Notes: generated by a model from the sequence alone, not told the origin. Numbered from the stretch's first letter, positions 8,057 to 17,088 are shown. The stretch: 54,888 nt of DNA from Nonomuraea cypriaca (GCF_015645445.1 NZ_JADOGI010000048.1:1-54888), one strand, 5' to 3'. Made by a program: numbers and translations.

Positions 8057-9148
8057 TCAGGAGCTGGTGGGGAGGGTGGCCTCGACGCGGAAGCCGCCGT
8101 TCTCGTCCTTGCCGGCGTCCAGGGTGCCGCCGGCCAGTTCCACCCACTGCCGCAGTTCGAGAAGGCCCGTTCCCGGGTCGGCGGCGGGGCGTACGACGGC
8201 GGGGGTGGCGGTGTTGCTGACGGTGACCTGGACGGCGCCGGGCAGGTAGTGGATCAGGACCCGCGCGTCCGCCCCGGGCGCGTGCTCGCTGACGTTCGTC
8301 AGCGCCTCCTGCACCACCCGGTACGCCGTCCGCCCCACAGCACCCGAGGTGGGCGTGGGGGTACCGGTCACCACCAGCTCCACAGGAACCCCGGCGCAGG
8401 CGAACTCGGTGACCAACGGGCGCAGGTCGGGCAGCGGCAGCCCCAGGTCGAACCCCTCCCCGGTGCCGCGCCGCAACAGCGCCACCATGTGCCGCAACTC
8501 GTCCAGCGCCGCGCATCCCGTCGCGCGCAACTCCTCGGCCGCCGCCCGCGTACGCTCGTCCCCCGACTCCCGCGCCAGCGATCCGGCCCTCAACACCATC
8601 CGGCTCACCCGGTGGGTGACCACGTCGTGCATCTCACCGGCCAGCCGCTCGCGCTCCACCCGCTCGGTCCGCTCCGCCAGCGCCGCGCGCAGCCGCCTGC
8701 CGGCCGCCACGTACTTCCCGTACAGGGCGGCCAGGGCGATCACCGTCTCGGTGCGGAGCACGACCGGGCCCGTGCCCGGCCACTCGGCGAGGAGCAGCAC
8801 CGCGAGGGCGAGCGTCACCACCGGCATCCACTGGAGCGGCCCGCGATGCCGGTCGGCCGCGAACGCCATCGCTCCGTACACGGCGAATCCGGACGCGGGC
8901 GGCCACACCGGCACGCCTGCCAAGGACGGCACGACGGACGGCGCGAGCACGGCCAGCACGGGCAGCATGACCGCGGTGCCCGCGCCGATCCAGGCCACGG
9001 TCAGCGGCGCCCGCCGCATCCACAACAGCGGCACCGCCGCCGCGAGCAGGATCACGAGGACCGGCGCCGCGAAACCGCTCGCGACCGTCAAACCTGCCGC
9101 GACCAGGACCGCGACCGCGTCGACAGGTCGGGGGCGGGCACCGTCCAC
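8057..9148 (-). CDS. Sensor histidine kinase, NarL/HisKA_3 family, orphan
   Basis: A 363-residue protein with four to five membrane helices in residues 10-145 and almost no extracellular loop, then a coiled region with the phospho-acceptor GEMHDVVTHRVS (His174), and a HATPase domain with N-box VVQEALTNVSEH near residue 280 and a shortened G region (DPGTGLLELRQWVELAGG). This is the layout of actinobacterial HisKA_3 kinases that pair with NarL/LuxR response regulators. No response regulator gene is beside it, so its partner is elsewhere. GTG is the start. The family's usual stimulus is membrane or envelope stress, but nothing here shows it. Confidence 0.9.
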   Translation of the reverse strand: MDGARPRPVDAVAVLVAAGLTVASGFAAPVLVILLAAAVPLLWMRRAPLTVAWIGAGTAVMLPVLAVLAPSVVPSLAGVPVWPPASGFAVYGAMAFAADRHRGPLQWMPVVTLALAVLLLAEWPGTGPVVLRTETVIALAALYGKYVAAGRRLRAALAERTERVERERLAGEMHDVVTHRVSRMVLRAGSLARESGDERTRAAAEELRATGCAALDELRHMVALLRRGTGEGFDLGLPLPDLRPLVTEFACAGVPVELVVTGTPTPTSGAVGRTAYRVVQEALTNVSEHAPGADARVLIHYLPGAVQVTVSNTATPAVVRPAADPGTGLLELRQWVELAGGTLDAGKDENGGFRVEATLPTSS

Positions 9149-9189
9149 CGGCTCATCGTACGATCACGGGCCTGTCGTGCCCAGCCCGA

Positions 9190-11136
9190 TCAGACCCTGG
9201 TGATGCGAACCGCGTCGGCGATGACGTAACCGGTCGTCGAGGTCCAGCGGCTCACCCCGACCACGTTGTACGTCCCCGCCGCCAGCGAGTACGTCCCCAG
9301 CACCCGCCACTGCCCACCACCCGAGCGCTGGTCCACCACGACCGTCTGGTTCCCGCCGGAAGCCGCGACGATGTACGGCGTCGCGCTGTTGTACCCGGCG
9401 TTGCCCGGATACCACACCTCGACCCGATGACTGCCCGCACTCGGAATGGCCGCACGGAACCAGGCGGGATCGCTGGCCGCGACCGGGTCGGCGAAACGGT
9501 AGTCGGTGCCGTGGAGCTGCGCAGAATACGTGGAGGTGCCCCAGTTCGCACTGGCGGTGAAGCCGGCGCCGACGTTGTCGATCACCACGCTGAACGTGCC
9601 GCCCGACCCGCCGGGAACCCTGCCCGCGCTCGGCGAGCTCTCCTGGTGCGTCCTGTTGAGCGCGCTCACGTAGTAGGTCTGCGTCCCGGCGCCTGAGGCG
9701 TCGGTGAACGACTTCTGGCGGGTGGTGCCGATCAGGTTCCTGGCGTCGGCGAAGAAGCACGGGTCGGCGGCGGAGGGGGAGCCGTCGACGCGGTAGACGG
9801 CGTACGCGGTGCCAGAGCCGGTCCAGGAGAGCTGGACGCCGTTCGAGCCCCTGGTCGCCGAGGTGATCGAGGGCACGGCCGGCGCGGCGGCGGAGCCGCG
9901 GGCGGGCAGCAGCGCGGGGCGGGTGTAGTGGGCGTTCATCAGCCTGGTGAAGGACCCGATCCGGTCCGCCTTGACGTCCTTGGCGCTGAAGAACACGTCG
10001 CCGACCACCTCGGGATGCTTCCTGTTGTCGGTCAGGTGGTCGCTGAGCTCGTTCGGGTCCTGCCAGGCGGCGTCCTCACCGGAGGCGCCCTGGCGGTAGG
10101 CGGCCTGGCCGACGACGAGTTGCACGCCGGTGCCCCGTACCACGTCGGACCACCAGGCGGTGAGCACCTCGTAGGCGGCCGTGGAGAACCCGATGTGCCA
10201 GTAGATCTGCGGCGAGATGTAGTCCACCCAGCCCTGCTTCACCCACTGCCGGGTGTCGGCGTAGATCGAGTCGTACGACTGCAGCCCCGAGGTGCGTGAG
10301 CCGAGCGGGTCGGTGCCGGAGTTGCGCCAGATGCCGAACGGGCTGATGCCGAACGTGGCGTGCGGCTTGGCCGCGTGGATGCGCTGGTCGAGCTCGCGTA
10401 CGAGCCGGTTGACGTTGTCGCGCCGCCAGTCCGCGATGTTGCCGAACGAGCCGCCGTACCGGGTGAAGGTGGCGGAGTCCGGGATGCTCTGCCCGCTCAC
10501 CGGATACGGGTAGAAGTAGTCGTCGAGGTGTACGCCGTCCACGTCGTACCGGGAGACGGCGTCCATGATCGCGTCCTCGATGAAGGCGCGGACCTCGGGG
10601 ATGCCCGGGTTGTAGTACAGCTTGCCACCGTACGCGAAGCGCCAGTCCGGGTGCTGCCGCGCCGGGTGCGTGGACACGAGCCTGCTGACGTCGTCGTGGT
10701 TGGCGACCCGGTACGGGTTGAACCAGGCGTGGAACTCCAGGTTGCGGGCGTGGGCCTCGCTGACCATGAAGGCCAGCGGGTCGTAGCCGGGGTTGCGGCC
10801 CTGGGTGCCGGTCAGCCACTGGGACCAGGGCTCGTACGACGAGGGCCAGAACGCGTCGGCCGTCGGCCTGACCTGCACGACGACGGCGTTCATCCTTTTC
10901 TGCACGGCGAAGTCCAGCCAGGCGCGGAATTCGGCCTGCTGCGCCGACACGCTCAGCCCGGTGCGACTGGGCCAGTCGATGTTCGCGACCGAGGAGATCC
11001 ACATGGCCCTGAGCTGCCGCTTCGGGGTCGCGGGATCGATCGCGCAGGCCGCCGCGGCGGCGGAGGAGGTGGGGGCCACGATGCTGAGGAGTGCGGCGGT
11101 GAGCGCCGCCAGGACGGTACGCAGGAGCGCGGTCAC
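9190..11136 (-). CDS. GHL10 (DUF187/YngK-like) glycoside hydrolase with FN3 and golvesin-like C-terminal domain
   Basis: About 648 residues. An N-terminal signal peptide (LLRTVLAALTAALLSIV) precedes the glycosidase-like TIM barrel (KRQLRAMWISSVANIDWPS, then NAVVVQVRPTADAFWPS, FHAWFNPYRV, VDGVHLDDYFYPYP), the PF02638 pattern. A known member, Cwp19 of Clostridioides difficile, is a peptidoglycan lytic transglycosylase. A fibronectin-III-like segment follows, then a final 125-residue domain almost the same as that ending the divergent amidase at 11319-12836. The start is uncertain: GTG at 11136 leaves a clean signal peptide, while TTG at 11172 adds 12 residues; neither has a good Shine-Dalgarno. 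Likely a secreted wall hydrolase, inferred. Confidence 0.85.
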   Translation of the reverse strand: MTALLRTVLAALTAALLSIVAPTSSAAAAACAIDPATPKRQLRAMWISSVANIDWPSRTGLSVSAQQAEFRAWLDFAVQKRMNAVVVQVRPTADAFWPSSYEPWSQWLTGTQGRNPGYDPLAFMVSEAHARNLEFHAWFNPYRVANHDDVSRLVSTHPARQHPDWRFAYGGKLYYNPGIPEVRAFIEDAIMDAVSRYDVDGVHLDDYFYPYPVSGQSIPDSATFTRYGGSFGNIADWRRDNVNRLVRELDQRIHAAKPHATFGISPFGIWRNSGTDPLGSRTSGLQSYDSIYADTRQWVKQGWVDYISPQIYWHIGFSTAAYEVLTAWWSDVVRGTGVQLVVGQAAYRQGASGEDAAWQDPNELSDHLTDNRKHPEVVGDVFFSAKDVKADRIGSFTRLMNAHYTRPALLPARGSAAAPAVPSITSATRGSNGVQLSWTGSGTAYAVYRVDGSPSAADPCFFADARNLIGTTRQKSFTDASGAGTQTYYVSALNRTHQESSPSAGRVPGGSGGTFSVVIDNVGAGFTASANWGTSTYSAQLHGTDYRFADPVAASDPAWFRAAIPSAGSHRVEVWYPGNAGYNSATPYIVAASGGNQTVVVDQRSGGGQWRVLGTYSLAAGTYNVVGVSRWTSTTGYVIADAVRITRV

Positions 11137-11250
11137 GAAAGGAAGTTTCAGTGCGATCGGACCAAAGCGCAATAGTTTTCACGGGCCCAATCTCAGCGGC
11201 CACTCCCTATCGCATTTCCAGGAGAAAAGTTTCACCTAACACCGAACTGA

Positions 11251-11269
11251 TGTCAATTGTCGACATTGA
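11251..11269. promoter_or_regulatory. Imperfect palindrome in the divergent wall-hydrolase promoter
   Basis: The stretch TCAATTGTCGACATTGA with core TGTCGACA is a near-perfect inverted repeat 50 bases before the amidase ATG, in the 182-base region between the two divergent hydrolase genes. It is a candidate operator or a -35-region element. I do not recognise the regulator. Confidence 0.3.
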
Positions 11270-11318
11270 GTCAGAAGGTGCCGTACGGTGCTGCCGATAC
11301 CCAAAACGAGGAGCACCC

Positions 11319-12836
11319 ATGACTCTCGCCCGCACGCGATTAGCCGCCCTCGCCACCTCGATCCTCGCGGTTTTCCTGATCGTCGCAGGTCAACCCGCAC
11401 TGGCCACGGCCAAGGAGCCCGCGCTGCCGGCGGCGTTCGCCAAGGCGGCGGCCGCCCACGACGTACCCCGTGACCTGCTCGTGGCCCTCGCCTACGCCGA
11501 GACCCATCTCGACGGCCACAACGGCGAGCCCAGCGGCAGCAACGGCTACGGCGTGATGCACCTGGTCAGCAACCCCACCAACCACTCGCTCGAGAAGGCC
11601 GCCGAGCTGACCGGCCTCTCCGCCGACCAGCTGCGGACCGACGACGCGGCCAACATCCTCGGCGGCGCGGCCGTGCTGCGCGCCCACGCGGACGGCATCG
11701 GCCTCGACGAGACGGCCAGGAAGGACGTCGGCCGCTGGTACGAGGCGGTCGCCAAGTACGGCAACGCCTCCTCGCCCGAACTGGCCCGCCTCTACGCCGA
11801 CGCCGTGTACGAGAACCTCGGTCTCGGCGTCAACGCCCGGGGCGTGCAGGTCAAGCCCCAGGAGGTCACCGCGGACCGCGGCGAGTACGCGGAAACCCGC
11901 GACCTGAACTCCAGAGCCGACGCCGGGATCCTCAGCACCGACTACGGGCCTGCGGCCTGGGTGCCGGCCAACTCCGGTAACTACCGGGTGTCCAGCCGCG
12001 AGACGAGCTACAACATCGACCGGGTGGTCATCCACGTCGCCCAGGGCTCGTACGCGGGCACCATCTCCTGGTTCCAGAACCCCAGCGCCAACGTCTCCTC
12101 GCACTACGTGATCAAGTCGTCCAACGGCGCCGTCACCCAGATGGTGCGGGACAAGGACGTCGCCTGGCACGCGGGGACCTACAACAACCGTTCCATCGGC
12201 ATCGAGCACGAGGGCTTCGTCGCCGACGCCTCGTGGTTCACCGACGCGATGTACCGGTCCTCCGCGGCGCTGGTCAAGCACCTCTGTGACAAGTACGGCA
12301 TCCCCAAGACCAGGACTGGCATCGTCGGTCACAGCGAGGTCCCCGGGGCGACCCACACCGACCCGGGCCGTAACTGGAACTGGACCACGTTCATGAACTA
12401 CGTGACCGGCGGCGGCACCACTCCGCCGACGTTCACGACGACCGTGGACAACGCCACGGCCGGTCAGTTCACCGCCAGCGCCAACTGGGGCACCTCCACC
12501 TACTCCACCCAGCGCATCGGCGCCGACTACCGCTTCGCGGACCCCGTCGCTTCCAGCGACCCGGCGTGGTACTCGGCGACGATTCCGGCCGCCGGGACGT
12601 ACCGGGTGGAGGTCTATCATCCGGCTGATCCGGGATACAGCAGTTCGGCGCCGTACATCGTGGCGACGTCGAGCGGCAACCAGACCGTCTACGTCGACCA
12701 ACGCTCGGGCGGAGGCGCCTGGCGCAGCCTGGGCACGTTCGCACTCAACGCCGGCACGTACAACGTGGTCGGTGTGAGCCGCTGGACGTCCGGCGTCGGG
12801 CTCGTCATCGCCGACGCCGTCCGCATCAGCCGGTAG
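11319..12836 (+). CDS. N-acetylmuramoyl-L-alanine amidase (Amidase_2/PGRP) with golvesin-like C-terminal domain
   Basis: A 505-residue secreted protein. The ATG at 11319 has GAGGAG before it and begins a clear signal peptide. Residues about 35-170 resemble a lytic-transglycosylase-like helical domain (VPRDLLVALAYAETHL, YGVMHLV). Residues about 220-375 are Amidase_2: zinc ligands in VVIHVAQGS and GHSEVPGATHTDPG, and the catalytic Glu in IGIEHEGF. The last 125 residues are the golvesin-like domain shared with the divergent gene (ANWGTSTYS, DYRFADPV, VDQRSGGG, GTYNVVGVSRWTS). It should cut the bond between MurNAc and the stem peptide in wall turnover or in attack on other bacteria. A strong hairpin terminator follows. 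Confidence 0.92.
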   Translation: MTLARTRLAALATSILAVFLIVAGQPALATAKEPALPAAFAKAAAAHDVPRDLLVALAYAETHLDGHNGEPSGSNGYGVMHLVSNPTNHSLEKAAELTGLSADQLRTDDAANILGGAAVLRAHADGIGLDETARKDVGRWYEAVAKYGNASSPELARLYADAVYENLGLGVNARGVQVKPQEVTADRGEYAETRDLNSRADAGILSTDYGPAAWVPANSGNYRVSSRETSYNIDRVVIHVAQGSYAGTISWFQNPSANVSSHYVIKSSNGAVTQMVRDKDVAWHAGTYNNRSIGIEHEGFVADASWFTDAMYRSSAALVKHLCDKYGIPKTRTGIVGHSEVPGATHTDPGRNWNWTTFMNYVTGGGTTPPTFTTTVDNATAGQFTASANWGTSTYSTQRIGADYRFADPVASSDPAWYSATIPAAGTYRVEVYHPADPGYSSSAPYIVATSSGNQTVYVDQRSGGGAWRSLGTFALNAGTYNVVGVSRWTSGVGLVIADAVRISR

Positions 12837-12847
12837 AGATCCCTTCC

Positions 12848-12882
12848 GTACGGCCCGCGCCCCGACCCGGCGCGGGCCGTAC
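12848..12882. terminator. Bidirectional hairpin terminator after the amidase gene
   Basis: Perfect 14-base arms (left 12848-12861, right 12869-12882) with a seven-base loop, GC-rich and without a U tract, as usual in actinomycetes. It sits between the stop of the amidase and the convergent SDR remnant. Confidence 0.75.
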
Positions 12883-12914
12883 CCATGGACGGCATGCGAT
12901 CGCCGAAGCGGCGG

Positions 12915-13395
12915 TCAGGCCGTGGCGCCGCCGTCGACCACGTGGTCCTGGCCCACGACGAAGCTCGACTCAGGTGACGACAGCCACAGCACCGCGGCCG
13001 CGACCTCCCCGGGCGTGGCGACGCGGCCGATCGGCAGCCCGTCCTTCATGCGCGCGTCCCGCTCCTCGGTGGTCTCTCCCGGCCGCGTCGACATGGGCGA
13101 GTCGATGGGACCGGGGCTCACGGCGTTGACGCGTACGCCGTCGGCGATGTGGTCGCGGGCGGCGGTGCGGGTCAGGAAGCCCACCCCGGCCTTGGAGGCG
13201 GCGTACGCGGCCGCGCCCGGCAGCCGCCAGTGCGCGCCGAGGTTGGAGGCCATGTTGACGACGACGGCGCCGCCGCCGTGCGCGCGATCGGCAGGAACAC
13301 ACCCTTGAGGTTCACCGCGACCACGTCGTCCCAGGTGTCCTCGTCGTAGTCGGCCAGCGGCGCGACCATGCCGAAGACGCCGGCCGCGATCGGTC
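12915..13395 (-). pseudogene. Short-chain dehydrogenase remnant (5' truncated, frameshifted)
   Basis: The C-terminal half of a classical SDR is intact: AAAYAASKAGVGFLTRTAA with the YxxxK active site, VNAVSPGPIDSPM, and VVGQDHVVDGGATA at the end. Upstream the homology continues in another frame (AGVFGMVAPL, then DDVVAVNLKGVFLPIA), so a frameshift lies near 13280. The Rossmann glycine motif and about 85 N-terminal residues are absent: homology stops at 13395, where the sequence changes to the intergenic DNA before the next gene. A start codon in the C-terminal frame gives a nonsensical Arg-rich N-terminus. It is therefore a decaying gene; a sequencing error could explain the frameshift but not the missing start. 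Confidence 0.8.
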
Positions 13396-13414
13396 AAGAA
13401 TTATCGGCTGGCGG

Positions 13415-13669
13415 CTACTTCGGTGCCCGCAGCAGCCCCAGGCTGTCCTGGTCGCCGCGGCGCCGGATGACCTCGTTGATCGCCTCCGTCACGTCCCGCT
13501 TGCTGTAGGCGCCCTCGGGCACCTCGTTGAGCAGCGCCAGCACGTCGGCGGGCACGCGTACGTGCTCGGACACCTGCCCGTACACCTCCCGGATCGCGAC
13601 CCGGTCCCGTCCCTGGAAGACCTCGTCGATCGCCTGCTGCAACTCGTCGAGCACGGCGTGGTCGGTCAT
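13415..13669 (-). CDS. Hypothetical protein, 84 aa, coupled to the GT9 gene
   Basis: Starts with ATG at 13669, overlapping the TGA of the upstream glycosyltransferase gene (ATGA), which shows translational coupling. The product is helical and charged (VLDELQQAIDEVF, then VREVYGQVSEHVRVPADVLALLNEVPEG), with no signal peptide or membrane segment. The pattern resembles small DUF2795-like proteins common in actinobacteria, without firm assignment. The tight coupling suggests it acts with the glycosyltransferase. Confidence 0.75.
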   Translation of the reverse strand: MTDHAVLDELQQAIDEVFQGRDRVAIREVYGQVSEHVRVPADVLALLNEVPEGAYSKRDVTEAINEVIRRRGDQDSLGLLRAPK

Positions 13670-14736
13670 GTCAGCATCCCCTTCGCGGTAAGCAAGTCCG
13701 TGATCTGCTCCATCACCAGGCCGACCGGCACGTCCGTCACCCACGACGGGTCGTGCGGGCAGCGCGCGACGTCCGGGTCCACGCCGCTGGCGCCGCACAC
13801 CGGGCACGCCGTGGTCCAGGAGATCAGCGGCCGGTGCCGGGTCCTGGTGAGCGGTCCTGCGTTGATCAGGTTGCCGCACCAGTACACCGCCACCGTGGGG
13901 GTTCCGACGGCGGCGGCCAGGTGGCGCGGGCCCGTGTCGTTGGCGACCACCAGGTCGCAGCGCTCATAGAGCGCGGCCAGGCCGCCGAGGCCGAGCGTGC
14001 CGACGACGGGGGTCGCGGGCCGGCTCATCGCCGTGACCACCCCCATCACCAGGTCCTTCTCCGCCCGGGTGCCGGTGACGGCGATCGGGCGGTCGATCCC
14101 GTCGGCCACCTCGGCGAAGCGCTCGACGGGCCACCGGCGCCGGGGATCGTTCGCGCCCGGATGCACGGCCACCAGACCACGCGGTGGCTCGCCCAGAACG
14201 GCGGCCAACTCGGCGCGATCCGCGGCGGTGACCGCCACGGGCGCTTCCTCCAGCCCGTCACCGGCCCCGCCGACCAGCGCGGCGACCTGCAGGAAGCGCA
14301 GGGTCTCGTGGTGGTAGGACGTGTACGGCACCCATCGGTCCAGGCTCGCCGCCCCCGGAGCGCGCAGCCCGGCCGTCACCCGGGCCCCCAGCCGCCGCAC
14401 GAACGGGTTGGAGAAGCGCCCTCCCCCGTGGATCTGCACCACGAGGTCGAACCGGCGCTCACGCAACTCCTCGCACAACTCCTCCGACGGCGGATGCCCG
14501 GCTTCCTGCGTGGACACGCCCGAGATGGGCGGCAGCGCCACCACGTCGTCCACGGGCCCCGGACGGCCGGTGAGGAACTCGGCGTGCCACGACGTGCCGA
14601 GCAGGGTGAGACGGGCGTCCGGATAGGCGCCCTTGAGCGCCTCCAGCGCCGGGACGGCCATCAGGTAGTCGCCGACGGCGTTCGCCCGCAGCACGGCGAT
14701 CCGCGCTACACCCTCGACCACCGAAGAGCCCCGCAT
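13666..14736 (-). CDS. Glycosyltransferase family 9 (heptosyltransferase-like)
   Basis: About 356 residues. The N-terminus RIAVLRANAVGDYLMAVPALEAL is the GT9 donor-domain start (RxxxxGD), and the C-terminal domain has VAVHPGANDPRRRWP and CDLVVANDTGPRHLAAAVGTPTVAVYW, the conserved GT9 nucleotide-sugar site. It also has a CPVCGASG..C Cys cluster near the end. Enzymes of this family transfer ADP-heptose in Gram-negatives; some actinobacteria have homologues for surface glycans or natural products. It stands back to back with hldE (94 bases between starts), which makes ADP-heptose, so a heptosyl transfer role is a good inference. The ATG at 14736 lacks a good ribosome site; GTG a few codons in is possible. 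Confidence 0.88.
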   Translation of the reverse strand: MRGSSVVEGVARIAVLRANAVGDYLMAVPALEALKGAYPDARLTLLGTSWHAEFLTGRPGPVDDVVALPPISGVSTQEAGHPPSEELCEELRERRFDLVVQIHGGGRFSNPFVRRLGARVTAGLRAPGAASLDRWVPYTSYHHETLRFLQVAALVGGAGDGLEEAPVAVTAADRAELAAVLGEPPRGLVAVHPGANDPRRRWPVERFAEVADGIDRPIAVTGTRAEKDLVMGVVTAMSRPATPVVGTLGLGGLAALYERCDLVVANDTGPRHLAAAVGTPTVAVYWCGNLINAGPLTRTRHRPLISWTTACPVCGASGVDPDVARCPHDPSWVTDVPVGLVMEQITDLLTAKGMLT

Positions 14737-14830
14737 AGCCGCCCGGCTACCCGGGTACGCACCGCTCCTAACCTGCGCGAACGCCGACGGCCCGGGTTTG
14801 AGCAGCCCTTTCGCAGGTAGCTCGAATGTC

Positions 14831-16267
14831 ATGGGCAGCCTGGACGAGACGGTCAGCGCCGTGGTCATCGGCGACGTCATGCTGGACTCGTGGCTGCGCG
14901 GCTCGGCCAAACGCCTGGCGCAGGAGGCGCCGGTGCCCGTCATGAGCCTGGAGACGATCGAGAAGGCGCCCGGCGGGGCCGCCAACACCGCGGCCAACCT
15001 CGTGGCACTCGGCGGTCGCGTCCGGCTCCTCGGCGTCGTGGGCGACGACGAATGCGGGGACGACCTCGTGCAGGCGCTGCGCCTGCTCGGTGTCGGCACG
15101 GATCTGGTGACGGTGCCTGGACGGCGTACCGCGCACAAGCGGCGCCTGGTCGCCGGCGGCCAGCTCACCGCCCGCTACGACGAGGAGGACCTGGACGTCA
15201 TCCCGGAGCAGGCCGAGCGGGAGCTGCTGCGCCGGCTGGCCACGGCCCTGCCGGGCGCGAGCGTGGTCGTGGCGTGCGACTACGGCGGGGGCGTGTTCAC
15301 CCCGGCCGTGCGCCGGGCGCTCGCCGGGCTCCCGCTGCTGGTGGTGGACGCGCACGCGATCGCGGCCTGGCGCGAGTCGGCGCCCGCGGCGGTGCTGCCC
15401 AACTACGCCGAGGTCGTACGCCTGCTCGGCGACGGGGCGGACGAACCGGCCGACCGCCTGTCGTACCTGATGGGCCGCTCGGATCGGCTGCTGGAGCTGA
15501 CCGGGGCCGGGATCGTGGTGACCACACTGGACGGCGAGGGCACGCTGCTGCACAGGAACGGCCATCCGCCGTACCGTACGTACGCGCACCCCGCGCCGCA
15601 CCACATGGCCACCGGGGCGGGCGACACCTACACCGCCGCGTTCGCGCTGTGGCTGGCCGGCGGCGCGTCGCCCGAAGAGGCCGCGGAGGCGGGTCAGGCC
15701 GCCGCCGGAGTCGTCGTACGCCGCCAGGGCACGGCCGTCTGCACCCGGTACGAGCTGCTGCGCGCCCTGCGCCGCCACGAGGGCACGGTGCAGCCGCCCG
15801 AGCGCCTGGCCCAGCTCCTCGACGAGCACCGGCGCAGGGGTGAGCGGGTCGTGTTCACCAACGGCTGCTTCGACGTGCTGCACCGGGGGCACGTGACGTA
15901 CCTGGAACAGGCGGGCCGGCTCGGCGACGTGCTGGTGGTGGCGGTCAACAGCGACGCCGGCGTGGCCCGGCTGAAGGGCCCTGGACGGCCGGTCATCCCT
16001 TGCGAGGACCGCATGTCCGTGCTGGCCGCGCTGAACGACGTGGACTACGTGACCGAGTTCGACGAGGACACACCCGAACGCCTGATCAGGATGATCCGGC
16101 CGGAGGTCTACGTCAAAGGCGGCGACTACACCCCGGAGATGCTGGCTGAGGCGCCGCTGGTCCGCTCGCTGGGCGGCGAGGTGCGAGTGCTCTCCTACCT
16201 GCCCGACCGCTCCACCACGGCCATCATCGGCCGCATGCGATCCCTCCCGGGCGCCTCACTCGGCTGA
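14831..16267 (+). CDS. hldE: Bifunctional heptose-7-phosphate kinase / heptose-1-phosphate adenylyltransferase
   Basis: A 478-residue two-domain enzyme. Residues 1 to about 310 are a PfkB kinase (VVIGDVMLDSWLRG, EKAPGGAANTAANL, and GAGDTYTAAFALWLAGG with the catalytic Asp). Residues about 335-478 are a nucleotidylyltransferase (VVFTNGCFDVLHRGH with HxGH, then RSTTAIIGRM). Together they turn heptose-7-phosphate into the bisphosphate and, after a phosphatase, heptose-1-phosphate into ADP-heptose. gmhA, gmhB and hldD are not in the window. The ATG at 14831 was preferred to TTG at 14798. The divergent GT9 gene is the obvious user of the product. Confidence 0.92.
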   Translation: MGSLDETVSAVVIGDVMLDSWLRGSAKRLAQEAPVPVMSLETIEKAPGGAANTAANLVALGGRVRLLGVVGDDECGDDLVQALRLLGVGTDLVTVPGRRTAHKRRLVAGGQLTARYDEEDLDVIPEQAERELLRRLATALPGASVVVACDYGGGVFTPAVRRALAGLPLLVVDAHAIAAWRESAPAAVLPNYAEVVRLLGDGADEPADRLSYLMGRSDRLLELTGAGIVVTTLDGEGTLLHRNGHPPYRTYAHPAPHHMATGAGDTYTAAFALWLAGGASPEEAAEAGQAAAGVVVRRQGTAVCTRYELLRALRRHEGTVQPPERLAQLLDEHRRRGERVVFTNGCFDVLHRGHVTYLEQAGRLGDVLVVAVNSDAGVARLKGPGRPVIPCEDRMSVLAALNDVDYVTEFDEDTPERLIRMIRPEVYVKGGDYTPEMLAEAPLVRSLGGEVRVLSYLPDRSTTAIIGRMRSLPGASLG

Positions 16268-16284
16268 CGCCTCGCTTGAAGGGC

Positions 16285-17088
16285 TCAGGAGGTGAGCAGT
16301 CGCTCGCTGAGTTCGACCGGGTAGTCGCAGAGGATGACCGGTGAGGACAGCATCGCGTGCCGCTCGCCCTCCGCGCCGACCAGCACCGGCCAGGTCCCGA
16401 TGTTGCGGCACCCGGCCGCGAGCCGCCGCAGGTGCGCGGGCGGGTCCATGAGCGAGACGAACCGCCCCGCGTCGGAACGCAGCACGGAGTGCGCCGAGAC
16501 CAGCGTGTGCCGCATGGCCTCCGCGCGCGGGCCGCCCGGCCACGGGGAGGTGTTGACCACGCTCAGGGTGAGCCTGAAGACCCCCTGCCGCACCGGCTCG
16601 GCCAGGACCTCGACCCGGCCGCTGAGCGCCTCCCAGCCGCGCAGCAGCACCCCGTCCCCGTCCAGCCACTCCGCCCGCTGGCCGGCGGGGACGGCGATCT
16701 CCATGATCTCCGGGATCCCGGCCAGCTCGCCCAGCCGCAGCCCGGTCGCCGCCACCTCGCGCTCCACGGCCTCCTCGCCGGCGACGTGCCGAACGCCGTC
16801 CACGGTCAGCTCGGCCACCGGCGTCACCTCGCCGCCGCGCCGGACGGCCACCTCGCGACTGACGAGGTGCAGGAACCGGACATGTACGTCGACCGTGTCG
16901 TCCTGGTCCGCCTCGATCAGGCACTGGCTCCTGGTCCACCACGGGCAGCCCTCGTTGGCCCGGCCGTACGCCTCCGGGTGCACGCCGCCGAACGTCCACC
17001 GCCGCTCGCTCCCGGCCTGGTGGTAGGGCGGGTAGCCCTCGTACAGCACGGTCCGCGCGATCCGGCCGATGAGTTGGTTCAGCGACAT
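16285..17088 (-). CDS. Conserved hypothetical protein (267 aa)
   Basis: A soluble protein starting LNQLIGRIARTVLYEGYPPY with WTFGGVHPEAYG near residue 31 and an aromatic GCPWWTRSQCLIEAD stretch, then a beta-rich body (VDVHVRFLHLVSREV). The YEGY..Y and TFGG..P pattern recalls a family often seen beside actinobacterial uptake-hydrogenase genes; that is memory, not a search, and there is no hydrogenase gene here. No signal peptide or membrane segment is seen. It is transcribed divergently from the DUF1440-like gene at 17170. Function unknown. Confidence 0.7.
   Translation of the reverse strand: MSLNQLIGRIARTVLYEGYPPYHQAGSERRWTFGGVHPEAYGRANEGCPWWTRSQCLIEADQDDTVDVHVRFLHLVSREVAVRRGGEVTPVAELTVDGVRHVAGEEAVEREVAATGLRLGELAGIPEIMEIAVPAGQRAEWLDGDGVLLRGWEALSGRVEVLAEPVRQGVFRLTLSVVNTSPWPGGPRAEAMRHTLVSAHSVLRSDAGRFVSLMDPPAHLRRLAAGCRNIGTWPVLVGAEGERHAMLSSPVILCDYPVELSERLLTS

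Noticed and set aside
11224..11234. GAAAAGTTTCA near the amidase gene as a third copy of the cellulase palindrome
   Set aside because: One arm is mismatched and the gene is not a cellulase; it could be chance.
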